A stretch of DNA of 8,479 nt from JBBQZL01 sp038207745 (GCA_038207745.1 JBBQZL010000121.1:1-8479); one strand, 5' to 3'. Positions 1-6,762 are shown, numbered from the stretch's first letter. Numbers and translations: made by a program. Notes: generated by a model not told the origin, from the letters alone.

Positions 1-352
1 CGAATCCCGACATCTCGTCGACGGCGAAGAGCGCCTTGGCCATATCGGTGGTCCTCGGTACCCCAAGGTACTCGGCATGCCCGGCAACGGCCTCGATCAC
101 CTGCCCGGGATATCCGAGCCGCTCGAGCTCCCTGAGCGCGATCCGGGGGTGGCCGGTCTCGAGGTCCGGGTAGCGCTCGTAGTCGAGGTCGTGGACCAGT
201 GCTGTGACCGCCCAGAGCTCTTCATCGCCGTCCATCTTCCGCGCATATGCCCGGATTGCAGCCTCGACGCCGAGCGCATGCTTGCGCAGCGAGTCGGACT
301 CCGTCCACTCGCACATCAGGGCCCACGCGTCGTCTCGGGACGGTCTGGTCAT
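1..352 (-). CDS. HD-domain phosphohydrolase, partial (C-terminus beyond the left edge)
   Basis: Only the first 117 codons are in the window; the frame stays open to base 1. The protein resembles the small HD-domain metal-dependent phosphohydrolases. Visible landmarks are an early His in RKHALGVE (H25), the defining His-Asp pair in ALVHDLDYER (H54, D55), H68 in TGHPRIAL, H92 in AGHAEYLG, and an Asp in FAVDEMSGF (D112). This is the usual order of metal ligands in the superfamily. The substrate cannot be told; many members act on nucleotides or phosphoesters and many are uncharacterised. The ATG at 352 is chosen because the fold begins soon after it and a TAGGGT hexamer lies just upstream; no convincing Shine-Dalgarno is visible. 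The gene is divergent from murA, with 101 bp between the starts. There is no signal peptide or membrane segment, so it is probably cytoplasmic. Confidence 0.85.
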   Translation of the reverse strand, partial: MTRPSRDDAWALMCEWTESDSLRKHALGVEAAIRAYARKMDGDEELWAVTALVHDLDYERYPDLETGHPRIALRELERLGYPGQVIEAVAGHAEYLGVPRTTDMAKALFAVDEMSGF

Positions 353-453
353 CTGCGGTGTTACCCTAGTCCGGCCCGTTGTCGGGGTGCGGCACGATCT
401 CGCATTCTCTACGGTCTTCCCAGCCCAACCCTCTCGATTTGCAGGTCTTTTAC
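353..453. promoter_or_regulatory. Divergent intergenic region with candidate promoters
   Basis: This 101-bp gap separates the starts of the HD-domain gene (minus) and murA (plus), so it should hold both promoters. On the minus strand, TAGGGT at 368-363 fits a TANNNT -10 box and lies 10 nt before the ATG, implying a very short leader. The same bases on the plus strand give TACCCT (362-367), a possible -10 for murA. Another plus-strand candidate is TACGGT at 410-415, about 38 nt before the murA ATG. No good -35 element is correctly spaced from any of these. The assignment rests on position and weak hexamer matches only. Confidence 0.35.
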
Positions 454-1752
454 ATGGAGACATTCGTCATTCAGGGCGGTGTCGCGCTCTCAGGTGAGAT
501 CACGGCAGCCGGCAACAAGAACGCGGCACTTCCGATCCTGGCCGCAAGCCTGCTGACGGAGGAGGAGCTGCTGCTCCACAACGTCCCGCGCATCCGCGAC
601 ACCGAGGCGCAACTTGCGCTCCTCGATGCGATGGGCGTCGAGGTCGAGTGGATTGCCGACAACAGCATCCGGTTGAAGGCCGGCAGCCTGGACGGGCCCG
701 AGGTGGACGAGCACCTGGCCAGTCAGATCCGTGCATCGTTTCTCCTTGCCGGGCCGCTCCTGGCGCGATTCGGCAAGGCCAGCATGCCGCCCCCGGGCGG
801 AGACTTCATCGGCCGTCGTCGCCTCGATGCCCACCTCGACGCATTCATCGACCTGGGTGCCACCGTCGGTGGCGATCGCCGGATCGAGCTGACGGCCCCC
901 TCGGGCGGGTTGCACGCCGCCGAGATCTTCATGGATGAGCCATCGGTGATGGGGACCGAGAATGCCTTGATGGCCGCTGCGCTGACTCCCGGTGTCACGA
1001 AGATCTCCAACGCCGCGTCGGAGCCACATGTTCAGGACCTCGCCCGCCTGCTCTGCCTGATGGGCGCAACCGTCGATGGGATCGGCTCAAATGTGATGAC
1101 CGTCCACGGCAGGGATCAGCTCGGCGGTGCCGAGCACACGATCTGTCCTGACCACATCGAGGTTGCGAGCTTCATGGCACTTGCAGCCGCAACGGGTGGC
1201 GAGCTTCGGATCCGCGAGGTCGAGGCCGAGGACATGCGGATGATCCGGCGCCAGTTCCGGCGCCTGGGCCTCGAAACCATCATCGAGGGCCGCGACATGA
1301 TCGTCCCGCCTGATCAGGATCTGAAGATCCAGGCAGACGTGGGTGGCGCGATCCCAAAGATCGAGGATGGACCCTGGCCGGCATTCCCCGCCGACCTGAC
1401 CTCGATCGCACTTGCGCTTGCCACGCAGGCCGACGGCGAAGTTCTGATCTTCGAGAAGATGTTCGAGAACCGGCTTTTCTTCGTTGACAAGCTCGTCGCA
1501 ATGGGCGCTCGGATAACGCTGTGTGATCCCCATAGGGCGATCATCAGCGGTCCGGGCCGGCTTCATGGTGAACGCGTCGAGAGCCCTGACATCCGCGCCG
1601 GGATGGCGATGCTCATCGCGGCTCTTGCCGCCGAGGGCACGACCGAAATCGGCAATATCCGCCAGATCGATCGCGGCTACGAACAGATCGATCAACGCCT
1701 CCGTGACCTCGGCGCCAGGATCGAACGCGTACCGGCTGCGCAGGTTTCCTAG
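454..1752 (+). CDS. murA: UDP-N-acetylglucosamine 1-carboxyvinyltransferase (MurA), Asp active-site type
   Basis: MurA transfers enolpyruvate from PEP to UDP-GlcNAc, the first committed step of peptidoglycan synthesis in the cytoplasm. The 432-aa length is normal for the family (E. coli 419). Visible landmarks are K22-N23 in AAGNKNAALP (substrate-binding lysine), R93 in QIRASF, the active-site loop PPPGGDFIGRRRLD at 112-125, D314 in FPADL (the general-base position), R381 in DIRAG and R407 in IDRGYE. The loop carries Asp117 where E. coli has catalytic Cys115, a natural change linked in other bacteria to fosfomycin insensitivity. GNKN replaces the common GAKN. I recall this combination in a distinct MurA-like clade of actinobacteria and Chloroflexi. 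The frame extends upstream to a TTG at 379, but METFVIQGG matches the family N-terminus, and AGGT 7 nt upstream is a weak ribosome site. Whether this is the only MurA in the genome is unknown. Confidence 0.95.
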   Translation: METFVIQGGVALSGEITAAGNKNAALPILAASLLTEEELLLHNVPRIRDTEAQLALLDAMGVEVEWIADNSIRLKAGSLDGPEVDEHLASQIRASFLLAGPLLARFGKASMPPPGGDFIGRRRLDAHLDAFIDLGATVGGDRRIELTAPSGGLHAAEIFMDEPSVMGTENALMAAALTPGVTKISNAASEPHVQDLARLLCLMGATVDGIGSNVMTVHGRDQLGGAEHTICPDHIEVASFMALAAATGGELRIREVEAEDMRMIRRQFRRLGLETIIEGRDMIVPPDQDLKIQADVGGAIPKIEDGPWPAFPADLTSIALALATQADGEVLIFEKMFENRLFFVDKLVAMGARITLCDPHRAIISGPGRLHGERVESPDIRAGMAMLIAALAAEGTTEIGNIRQIDRGYEQIDQRLRDLGARIERVPAAQVS

Positions 1753-1755
1753 CTT

Positions 1756-1776
1756 CCGGGCGACGCTGCCCAGGTT
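1756..1776 (+). terminator. Weak hairpin just after murA
   Basis: Starting 4 nt after the murA stop, CCGGGC (1756-1761) can pair with GCCC-A-GG (1768-1774), leaving a 6-nt loop and one bulged A, followed by only two T residues. It could slow or partly end transcription between murA and hisZ, but the stem is short and there is no real U-tract. I see no histidine-rich leader peptide and no T-box in this 54-bp gap. Confidence 0.25.
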
Positions 1777-1793
1777 GATCTTCGATGCTGACG

Positions 1794-1799
1794 TAGGGT
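1794..1799 (+). promoter_or_regulatory. TAGGGT: candidate -10 box (or Shine-Dalgarno) of hisZ
   Basis: TAGGGT fits the TANNNT -10 pattern of high-GC bacteria and ends 7 nt before the hisZ ATG, so transcription could begin at or near the start codon (leaderless). A TTGATC at 1775-1780 resembles a -35 box, but its 13-nt spacer is too short. The AGGG inside the hexamer, 8 nt from the ATG, could instead be the ribosome-binding site. Sequence alone does not separate the two readings. The same hexamer precedes the HD-domain gene on the minus strand. Confidence 0.35.
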
Positions 1800-1806
1800 T
1801 CGCCGG

Positions 1807-2859
1807 ATGATCTACCCGATTCCGCCCGGCACACGCGACGTTTTACCCGATGAGATGCGGGAATTGCGGCGGCTGCACATGGCCCTCGTGGATGTCTTCG
1901 AGCGCTATGGCTACGGCGAGGTCCGGACCCCGACGATCGAGTACGAAGAGGTGCTCTCGCGAGGCGACGGCAGGGGGGTCGAAAGCGCCTACCGGCTGTT
2001 TGACGAGCGCGGTGAGCTGCTCGCGCTCCGTTCGGACATGACAATCCCGATTGCCCGGCTGGTTGCCAGTCGTTTCGCGGAGGCCGATCAGCCGATACGC
2101 CTCTGTTACATCGCCAACGCCTATCGGGCGGTGCGACCGGAAAGCGGCCGGCTGCGCGAGTTCGGACAGGCGGGGGTCGAGTTGATCGGCGGATCCCCCA
2201 CAGACGGCACAGCCGAGGTGATCGAGGTGCTCGAGTCAGCCCTCGATGCCGCCGGCCTCACGCGTGCCGTGATCGGACTTGGCGACGCGGATCTGCACAG
2301 TCAGATGATGAGGGAATTCGGCGTCAGCGAAGCGGTGTCGAACGTAGCCCAGCAGATGCTCGAACGCCACGACCTTGTCGGGCTCGATGACGAGCTTTCC
2401 CAGGCGGATGACGTGAGCGCCGAGCAGCGCCGGGCCGTGGTCGAGATTGCGCAATTGCGGGGTGGCCGGGAGGTCCTCGACAGGGCGCGATCAATCGGCG
2501 GACCTGCCGTGGAGGGCGCGATAAGCCGGATCGAGCAGACATTTGAGGCGCTGGAGCGCCGAAACGCGGCTGAGCGGGTTCAGATCGACCTTGGCCTGCT
2601 CCGCGACCTCGGCTATTACAGCGGTGCGATCGTCGAGGTCTATGACCCGGCTCTCGGTCACATAATCGGTGGCGGAGGCCGCTATGACGGCCTCATGGCC
2701 CGGTTTGGCATGGAGTCGCCGGCGGCAGGGTTCACGCTTTATCTCGAGAGCCTGCACACCGCACAGGCAGGCGAAGAGCTGGCCCGGGAGCAATCATCCG
2801 ACGGCGACGACGATGCCGATGCCGACTCGAACCCGGAATCCCCCGGGAGCCGCGCGTGA
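1807..2859 (+). CDS. hisZ: ATP phosphoribosyltransferase regulatory subunit HisZ
   Basis: HisZ is a catalytically inactive paralogue of histidyl-tRNA synthetase that assembles with short-form HisG, making it active and sensitive to histidine. The protein (350 aa) covers the class II synthetase core and lacks the anticodon-binding domain. Visible motifs are the N-terminal IPPGTRDVLPDE, the motif-2 region RPESGRLREFGQ (110-121), the HisRS-like LGYYSGAIVEVYDP (268-281) and the motif-3-like GGGGRYDGL (288-296). In HisRS the first of these reads RGLDYY; here it is RDLGYY, in line with loss of synthetase activity. Residues from about 324 form a low-complexity acidic tail with DGDDDADAD. The downstream neighbour is a short-form hisG, as expected, and its GTG overlaps this stop in the form GTGA. 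A full HisRS is unlikely given the length and context. Confidence 0.93.
   Translation: MIYPIPPGTRDVLPDEMRELRRLHMALVDVFERYGYGEVRTPTIEYEEVLSRGDGRGVESAYRLFDERGELLALRSDMTIPIARLVASRFAEADQPIRLCYIANAYRAVRPESGRLREFGQAGVELIGGSPTDGTAEVIEVLESALDAAGLTRAVIGLGDADLHSQMMREFGVSEAVSNVAQQMLERHDLVGLDDELSQADDVSAEQRRAVVEIAQLRGGREVLDRARSIGGPAVEGAISRIEQTFEALERRNAAERVQIDLGLLRDLGYYSGAIVEVYDPALGHIIGGGGRYDGLMARFGMESPAAGFTLYLESLHTAQAGEELAREQSSDGDDDADADSNPESPGSRA
2845..2849 (+). promoter_or_regulatory. Ribosome-binding site for hisG
   Basis: GGGAG lies inside the 3' end of hisZ, 6 nt before the GTG at 2856. It supports that start over the in-frame GTG at 2886, which lacks a comparable site. Confidence 0.45.
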
Positions 2860-3536
2860 ATCCCCGCGCCGCAACCGCAGCCAGAGTGAGGGCGGACGGT
2901 CCGCTGACCATTGCGGTACCGCGCGGTGCGTTGCTCGAGCCGACTCTCGACGCCCTCGACCAGGCCGGGATCGACACGACTCCGCTTCGCGGCGATTCGA
3001 GATCGCTTGTCTTCGAGCTCGATCGGCTGACGGTCCTGACCATGCGGCCATCGGACGTCCCGATCTACGTCGAATCAGGCGCTGCCGATGTCGGGATCAC
3101 GGGCAAGGACGTGCTGCTGGAGCAACGTGATCACATGGTCTATGAGCTGCTGGATCTCGAATACGGCGAGTGCCGGATGGTCTTCGCCGCCCGCAAGGGG
3201 GATCAGGCACCTGAGGAGGCGCTTCGACGCCTCGGTTCGATGACGATCGCGACCAAGTACCGCCACATAGCCGAGGACTACTTTGAAGCCACTGGGCGCC
3301 AGACCGAGATCGTCGAGGTGAAGGGATCGGTCGAGCTGGCGCCGTTGGCCGGCCTTGCGGACGGGATCGTCGACCTCGTCGCCACCGGCCGCACGCTCGA
3401 GGAGAACGACCTCGAGGTTCGCGAGGAGATCGTCCGCTGCACTGCCCGCTTCATCGCCAATCGCGTCTCCCACAAGCTCAGGGCCACTGAGGTTGATGAC
3501 CTGATGCGGCGGCTTCGACCCAGAAGCCCAAGATGA
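2856..3536 (+). CDS. hisG: ATP phosphoribosyltransferase, short form (HisG-S)
   Basis: HisG joins ATP and PRPP to give phosphoribosyl-ATP, the first committed and feedback-controlled step of histidine synthesis. At 226 aa it is the short form, without the C-terminal regulatory domain of about 80 residues found in long HisG, and so needs HisZ, encoded just upstream. Visible features are LTIAVPRGALLEPTLDAL near the N-terminus, RPSDVPIYVESGAADVGI (64-81), ITGKDVLLE (81-89), and the PRPP-loop region from E160 to L185 with GLADGIVDLVATGRTLEEN. The N-terminal motif reads RGALL rather than the common KGRL; I recall a KGALL variant in other short forms. About 15 residues precede the conserved LTIAVPRG, slightly more than usual, so a start at GTG 2886 is an alternative. 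The gene overlaps hisZ (GTGA) and hisD (ATGA). Confidence 0.95.
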   Translation: MNPRAATAARVRADGPLTIAVPRGALLEPTLDALDQAGIDTTPLRGDSRSLVFELDRLTVLTMRPSDVPIYVESGAADVGITGKDVLLEQRDHMVYELLDLEYGECRMVFAARKGDQAPEEALRRLGSMTIATKYRHIAEDYFEATGRQTEIVEVKGSVELAPLAGLADGIVDLVATGRTLEENDLEVREEIVRCTARFIANRVSHKLRATEVDDLMRRLRPRSPR

Positions 3537-4804
3537 AGTCGAAACGATTCGAGTGGGCGCCGCCGCGAGAGTTGGCGATGAAGATCCGGCAGTGGGCGGG
3601 GGCGGAGTCGGATCCGGTGGACGTCGGCCCGATCCGCACCCGGGTCGAGGAGGGTGGCGATGCCGCGATCCTCGGATTGACCGCGCAGTTCGACGCCACC
3701 GCACAGATAGCCGAATCCCTTCGCGTGGACCCGCAAGAGGCACAGCGCGCACTTGCCGATCTTGACCCAACCCTGCGCGAGGCCTTCGAGGTGGCGGCGA
3801 CCAACATCGAGGCTGTTGCCGAGGCGCAGGTCGATGACTCCCCGCACTCCGTGCGGTTGCCGCAGGGGCAGACCGTCGAGGTTCGAGAGGTTCCGGTCGG
3901 CGCGGCCGGGATCTATGCACCCGGCGGCCGGGCGGCCTATCCGTCCAGCGTCCTGATGAGCGCGATTCCGGCCAGGGTGGCCGGTGTATCGAGGATCGCC
4001 CTGGCTTCCCCTCCGGGCATTGACGGGAGGGTCCACCCGGTCGTCCTTGCCGCCGCCGCGCTCTGTGGTGTCACCGAGATCTACGCGATGGGTGGCGCCC
4101 AATCGATCTTCGGACTCGCCCTCGGAACCGAAACGATAGAGCCGGTCGACGTGATCGCCGGTCCCGGTAACTCGTGGGTCCAGGAGGCCAAGCGATCGGT
4201 CGCCGGCCTGGTCGGTATCGACTCGTTTGCCGGACCTTCAGAGCTGATGGTCGTTTTCGAGGCCGGCGCGAACATCGGCTGGATCGGGCTCGACCTCTGC
4301 GCCCAGGCCGAGCACGGCCCCGATGGACTTCTCGTTGCAGTCTGCACAGACGGTGATGACCTCGGAAGGCTGGAGACCGAGGTCGAGCGGCTGGCGAAAA
4401 GCCGCGACACCGTGTCGGACTCCCCGTTCGCCCTCGTGGAGGCGCCCGGCGTCAGCGAGGCGATCGCGCTTTCCGAGGCGATTGCACCGGAACACCTCGA
4501 GCTTGTCGGCTCTGCTTTCGAGTCGCGGTCAGACACGATCACCACCGCGGGCTGCGTCTTCATCGGCGCAACCGCGGCAACTGCCTTCGGCGACTACGCG
4601 GCGGGCTCCAACCATGTTCTGCCGACCGGCGGGTCCGGGCGCTTCTCGGGACCGCTCGGCCCAGGCACCTTCAGGCGCCGGATCTCGAATGTAAACTTGC
4701 CCGAGTCGGCAGCCCGGGCACTTGCGCCGCACGTCGATGCGATCGCGAGAGCAGAGGGCTTCCCAGTCCACGGTGAATCCACAACGGTCCGTAAGGCGAA
4801 CTGA
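3533..4804 (+). CDS. hisD: Histidinol dehydrogenase
   Basis: HisD is a zinc enzyme that oxidises L-histidinol to L-histidine through histidinal with two NAD+, the last two steps of the pathway. The 423-aa length is typical. Conserved segments are VGAAGIYAPGGRAAYPSSVL (122-141), the nucleotide-region sequence IAGPGNSWVQEAKR (208-221), FAGPSE (232-237), CAQAEHGPDG (256-265), IAPEHLEL (317-324) and FGDYAAGSNHVLPTGG (352-367). By alignment with E. coli, the zinc ligands are Q258, H261, D354 and H413, and the acid/base residues are E320 and H321; H361 is also present. All expected catalytic residues are intact. The ATG overlaps the hisG stop as ATGA, with no strong Shine-Dalgarno, which suggests translational coupling. 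In many actinobacteria hisC follows hisD; here hisB follows directly. Confidence 0.97.
   Translation: MKSKRFEWAPPRELAMKIRQWAGAESDPVDVGPIRTRVEEGGDAAILGLTAQFDATAQIAESLRVDPQEAQRALADLDPTLREAFEVAATNIEAVAEAQVDDSPHSVRLPQGQTVEVREVPVGAAGIYAPGGRAAYPSSVLMSAIPARVAGVSRIALASPPGIDGRVHPVVLAAAALCGVTEIYAMGGAQSIFGLALGTETIEPVDVIAGPGNSWVQEAKRSVAGLVGIDSFAGPSELMVVFEAGANIGWIGLDLCAQAEHGPDGLLVAVCTDGDDLGRLETEVERLAKSRDTVSDSPFALVEAPGVSEAIALSEAIAPEHLELVGSAFESRSDTITTAGCVFIGATAATAFGDYAAGSNHVLPTGGSGRFSGPLGPGTFRRRISNVNLPESAARALAPHVDAIARAEGFPVHGESTTVRKAN
4793..4796 (+). promoter_or_regulatory. Ribosome-binding site for hisB
   Basis: AAGG lies within the last codons of hisD, 7 nt before the hisB ATG, supporting the start at 4804. 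Confidence 0.4.
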
Positions 4805-5403
4805 TGAGCAGAACAGCAGAAATAACACGCTCCACGAGAGAGACCCAGATCGAGCTCTTCCTGAATCTCGATGGCGACACGTCGAGCGCCTCGAGCGCCT
4901 CCACCGGAGTCGGGTTTCTCGACCACATGCTCGACCTGCTCGGGCGTCACGGCCGACTTGGGCTTGAGGTCAAGGCAACCGGCGACCTCGAGACCGGCTC
5001 GCACCACACCGTTGAGGACGTCGGAATCTGCCTTGGGCAGGCAATCGACAGGGCTCTGGGCGACCGCACCGGAATCCGCCGCTATGCGTCGGTGACAATC
5101 CCGATGGATGAATCGGTGGCGGAGTGCGTGATCGACATATCCGGTCGCCCGTTCTGTGTCTTCAATGCCGACCTGCCGACTTCGGCAATCGGAAACTTCG
5201 AGACCGAGCTCGCAGAGGAGTTCTTCCGGGCCGTTGCCAACAACGCCAAAATGACCCTCCACCTCGACGTTCGGTACGGCGGCAATGCACACCACATGAT
5301 CGAGGCGGCGTTCAAGGCGTTTGCACGCGCGCTGCGTGTGGCGATCTCGATCGATCCCGACGAGAAGGGCGTCCCCAGCACCAAGGGGACCCTGAGTGGA
5401 TAG
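4804..5403 (+). CDS. hisB: Imidazoleglycerol-phosphate dehydratase
   Basis: HisB dehydrates imidazole glycerol phosphate to imidazole acetol phosphate using two manganese ions. This is the monofunctional type (199 aa), with no N-terminal histidinol-phosphatase domain as in E. coli HisB. Metal-binding and catalytic segments are present: GFLDHMLDLLGRHG with H41, HHTVEDVG with H67, H68 and E71, and the second repeat HLDVRYGGNAHHMIEAAFKA with H153, H163, H164 and E167. MDESVAECVIDISGRP (101-116) and the C-terminal STKG (192-195) are also typical. The loop before the first motif reads SSASSAST and is encoded partly by a perfect 9-bp tandem repeat, making it about two residues longer than in the homologues I recall. 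The hisD stop and this ATG overlap as TGATG. The 3' end overlaps hisH by 8 nt. Confidence 0.96.
   Translation: MSRTAEITRSTRETQIELFLNLDGDTSSASSASTGVGFLDHMLDLLGRHGRLGLEVKATGDLETGSHHTVEDVGICLGQAIDRALGDRTGIRRYASVTIPMDESVAECVIDISGRPFCVFNADLPTSAIGNFETELAEEFFRAVANNAKMTLHLDVRYGGNAHHMIEAAFKAFARALRVAISIDPDEKGVPSTKGTLSG
4882..4899 (+). repeat. 9-bp in-frame tandem duplication within hisB
   Basis: TCGAGCGCC occurs twice head to tail and encodes Ser-Ser-Ala twice (residues 27-32). It falls in the variable loop just before the active-site LDHM segment. Confidence 0.8.
5383..5388 (+). promoter_or_regulatory. Ribosome-binding site for hisH
   Basis: AAGGGG lies near the end of hisB, 7 nt before the GTG at 5396. 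It is the strongest Shine-Dalgarno-like site in the cluster and fixes the hisH start. Confidence 0.6.
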
Positions 5404-6037
5404 CGGACCTTCGACTTCGATCGCGGTCCTCGACTATGGGATGGGGAACCTGCGGTCGGTTGAGAAGGCACTCGAGCGCGTTGGACTTGGAGCGCAGATA
5501 ACCAGTGATCCGGAGCGGGTTCGCGCGGCCGATGGTGTCGTCTTGCCCGGGGTCGGGGCCTTCCCCATGGCGATCTCGCGAATCCGCCGGCTCGGGCTGG
5601 ACGGGCTGATCCGCGAACGCGCCTCGGCGGGCATTCCGATCCTCGGTATCTGCCTGGGGTTCCAACTTCTCCTCGAGTCGTCGACGGAGCTCGGCGGAGC
5701 TGAAGGGCTCGGATTGATCGCCGGTTCGGTGACGGCGCTGGAGGCGCCCGGGCTGAAGATTCCCAACATCGGCTGGTCTCATATCCGCTGGGAGCGAGAG
5801 TCGCGACTGGGCGAGGGGATCGAGGACGGCACCGCCTTTTATTTCGTCCACTCATATGCATGTCGCCCGGCTCCCGGTGACCTGCTTGCGACTGCCGAAT
5901 ACGGCGAACGATTTGGATGCATGGTTGAACGCGAGAACGTCTTCGGGGTTCAGTTTCATCCCGAGAAGTCGAGCGCGGCCGGGCTTCGCCTGCTGGCCAA
6001 CTTCGGACAGATCTGCGCCGCGGGAATCCCGGCGTGA
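5396..6037 (+). CDS. hisH: Imidazole glycerol phosphate synthase, glutamine amidotransferase subunit
   Basis: HisH hydrolyses glutamine and channels ammonia to HisF for the formation of imidazole glycerol phosphate and AICAR. The 213-aa length suits a class I amidotransferase of the triad type. The triad is visible: Cys86 in ILGICLGFQLL (nucleophile elbow), His188 and Glu190 in FGVQFHPEKSS. The N-terminus IAVLDYGMGNLRSVEKAL and the oxyanion-strand motif LPGVGAFP (50-57) are characteristic, as is FYFVHSYA (148-155) near the interface with HisF. The GTG start is set by a good AAGGGG 7 nt upstream and overlaps the end of hisB by 8 nt. Its stop overlaps the hisA start as GTGA. The partner hisF lies one gene downstream. 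Confidence 0.96.
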   Translation: MDSGPSTSIAVLDYGMGNLRSVEKALERVGLGAQITSDPERVRAADGVVLPGVGAFPMAISRIRRLGLDGLIRERASAGIPILGICLGFQLLLESSTELGGAEGLGLIAGSVTALEAPGLKIPNIGWSHIRWERESRLGEGIEDGTAFYFVHSYACRPAPGDLLATAEYGERFGCMVERENVFGVQFHPEKSSAAGLRLLANFGQICAAGIPA

Positions 6038-6762
6038 TTCTCTACCCGGCAATCGATGTCCGGGGTGGGGGGGCGGTGCGGCTGCTCCGCGGTGACTATG
6101 AGGCCGAGACCGCCTACGATCCGGACCCCGTCGACGCGGCACGGCGTTGGGTCAAAGGTGGCGCCACGATCCTCCACGTTGTTGACCTCGATGGCGCCAG
6201 GAAGGGCAATCCCACCAATCTCGACGCGATAAGGCGGATTGCCGACGGCGTCGATTGCCCGATCCAGGTCGGCGGCGGAATCCGCTGCATCGATGATGTC
6301 GACACGGTGCTGGAGGCGGGGGCTGATCGCGTCGTGATCGGCACCGCGGCGCTGCGCGACCCCGCTTTTCTCGATTCCACCGTGGAACGCGACCCCGAGC
6401 GGGTTGTGGTCTCGGTGGACGCCCGTGGCGGCAAGGTCTCGGTTGCGGGATGGACGGAGACCTCCGACCTCGACGTCGCCGACGCAGTCGAGCAGCTCTC
6501 GGCGAGGGGAGTGGTTCGCTTCCTCTTCACGCCGATCGAGGTGGACGGCACCCTCGAGGGACCGAACCTCGGCGAGCTCGAGCGAGTTGCCCGTGCCACC
6601 GACGGCGCCGTGATCGCATCTGGTGGGGTCGGGACGCTGGACCACCTCCGCGCGCTGGAGCAATCGGCGCCGCCAAACGTCGAGGGAGTGATCGTGGGGC
6701 GTGCCCTCTACGAGCGCAGGTTCACGGTGGCCGAGGCCGTAGACGCTCTGGGCGGTGCCTGA
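6034..6762 (+). CDS. hisA: ProFAR isomerase (phosphoribosylformimino-AICAR-phosphate isomerase)
   Basis: HisA is a (beta-alpha)8-barrel that performs an Amadori rearrangement of ProFAR to PRFAR, the substrate of HisFH. It is 242 aa, normal for the family. The catalytic aspartates are D8 in LYPAIDV and D129 in VVSVDAR; T166 in LFTPIEVDGT matches the third active-site position. Phosphate-binding segments QVGGGIR (78-84) and IASGGVGTLDHL (194-205) are present. The C-terminal half, with LEGPNL and VGRALYERRFT, resembles the actinobacterial bifunctional PriA (HisA/TrpF). However, PriA has an arginine before the Gly-Trp of the loop and this protein has alanine (VSVAGWTE), so a plain HisA is the better call. 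The GTG start overlaps the hisH stop as GTGA and a GGGA lies 8 nt upstream. The gap to hisF is 2 nt. Confidence 0.94.
   Translation: MILYPAIDVRGGGAVRLLRGDYEAETAYDPDPVDAARRWVKGGATILHVVDLDGARKGNPTNLDAIRRIADGVDCPIQVGGGIRCIDDVDTVLEAGADRVVIGTAALRDPAFLDSTVERDPERVVVSVDARGGKVSVAGWTETSDLDVADAVEQLSARGVVRFLFTPIEVDGTLEGPNLGELERVARATDGAVIASGGVGTLDHLRALEQSAPPNVEGVIVGRALYERRFTVAEAVDALGGA

Noticed and set aside
379..453. Upstream extension of murA to a TTG at 379
   Set aside because: The 25 extra residues do not look like the family, while METFVIQGG at 454 matches the known MurA N-terminus, and the extension would use up most of the divergent intergenic region.
77..556. Plus-strand open frame of 159 codons over the HD-domain gene and murA start
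   Set aside because: It is antisense to the HD-domain coding sequence and then out of frame with murA, with no family resemblance.
1753..1806. Histidine attenuator, leader peptide or T-box upstream of hisZ
   Set aside because: The gap is only 54 bp, contains no run of His codons and no antiterminator-like structure.
3075..4102. Long open frames on the minus strand across hisG and hisD (281 and 274 codons)
   Set aside because: They lie antisense to clearly conserved enzymes, are rich in Arg, Pro and Ser as expected for high-GC shadow frames, and show no recognisable domain.
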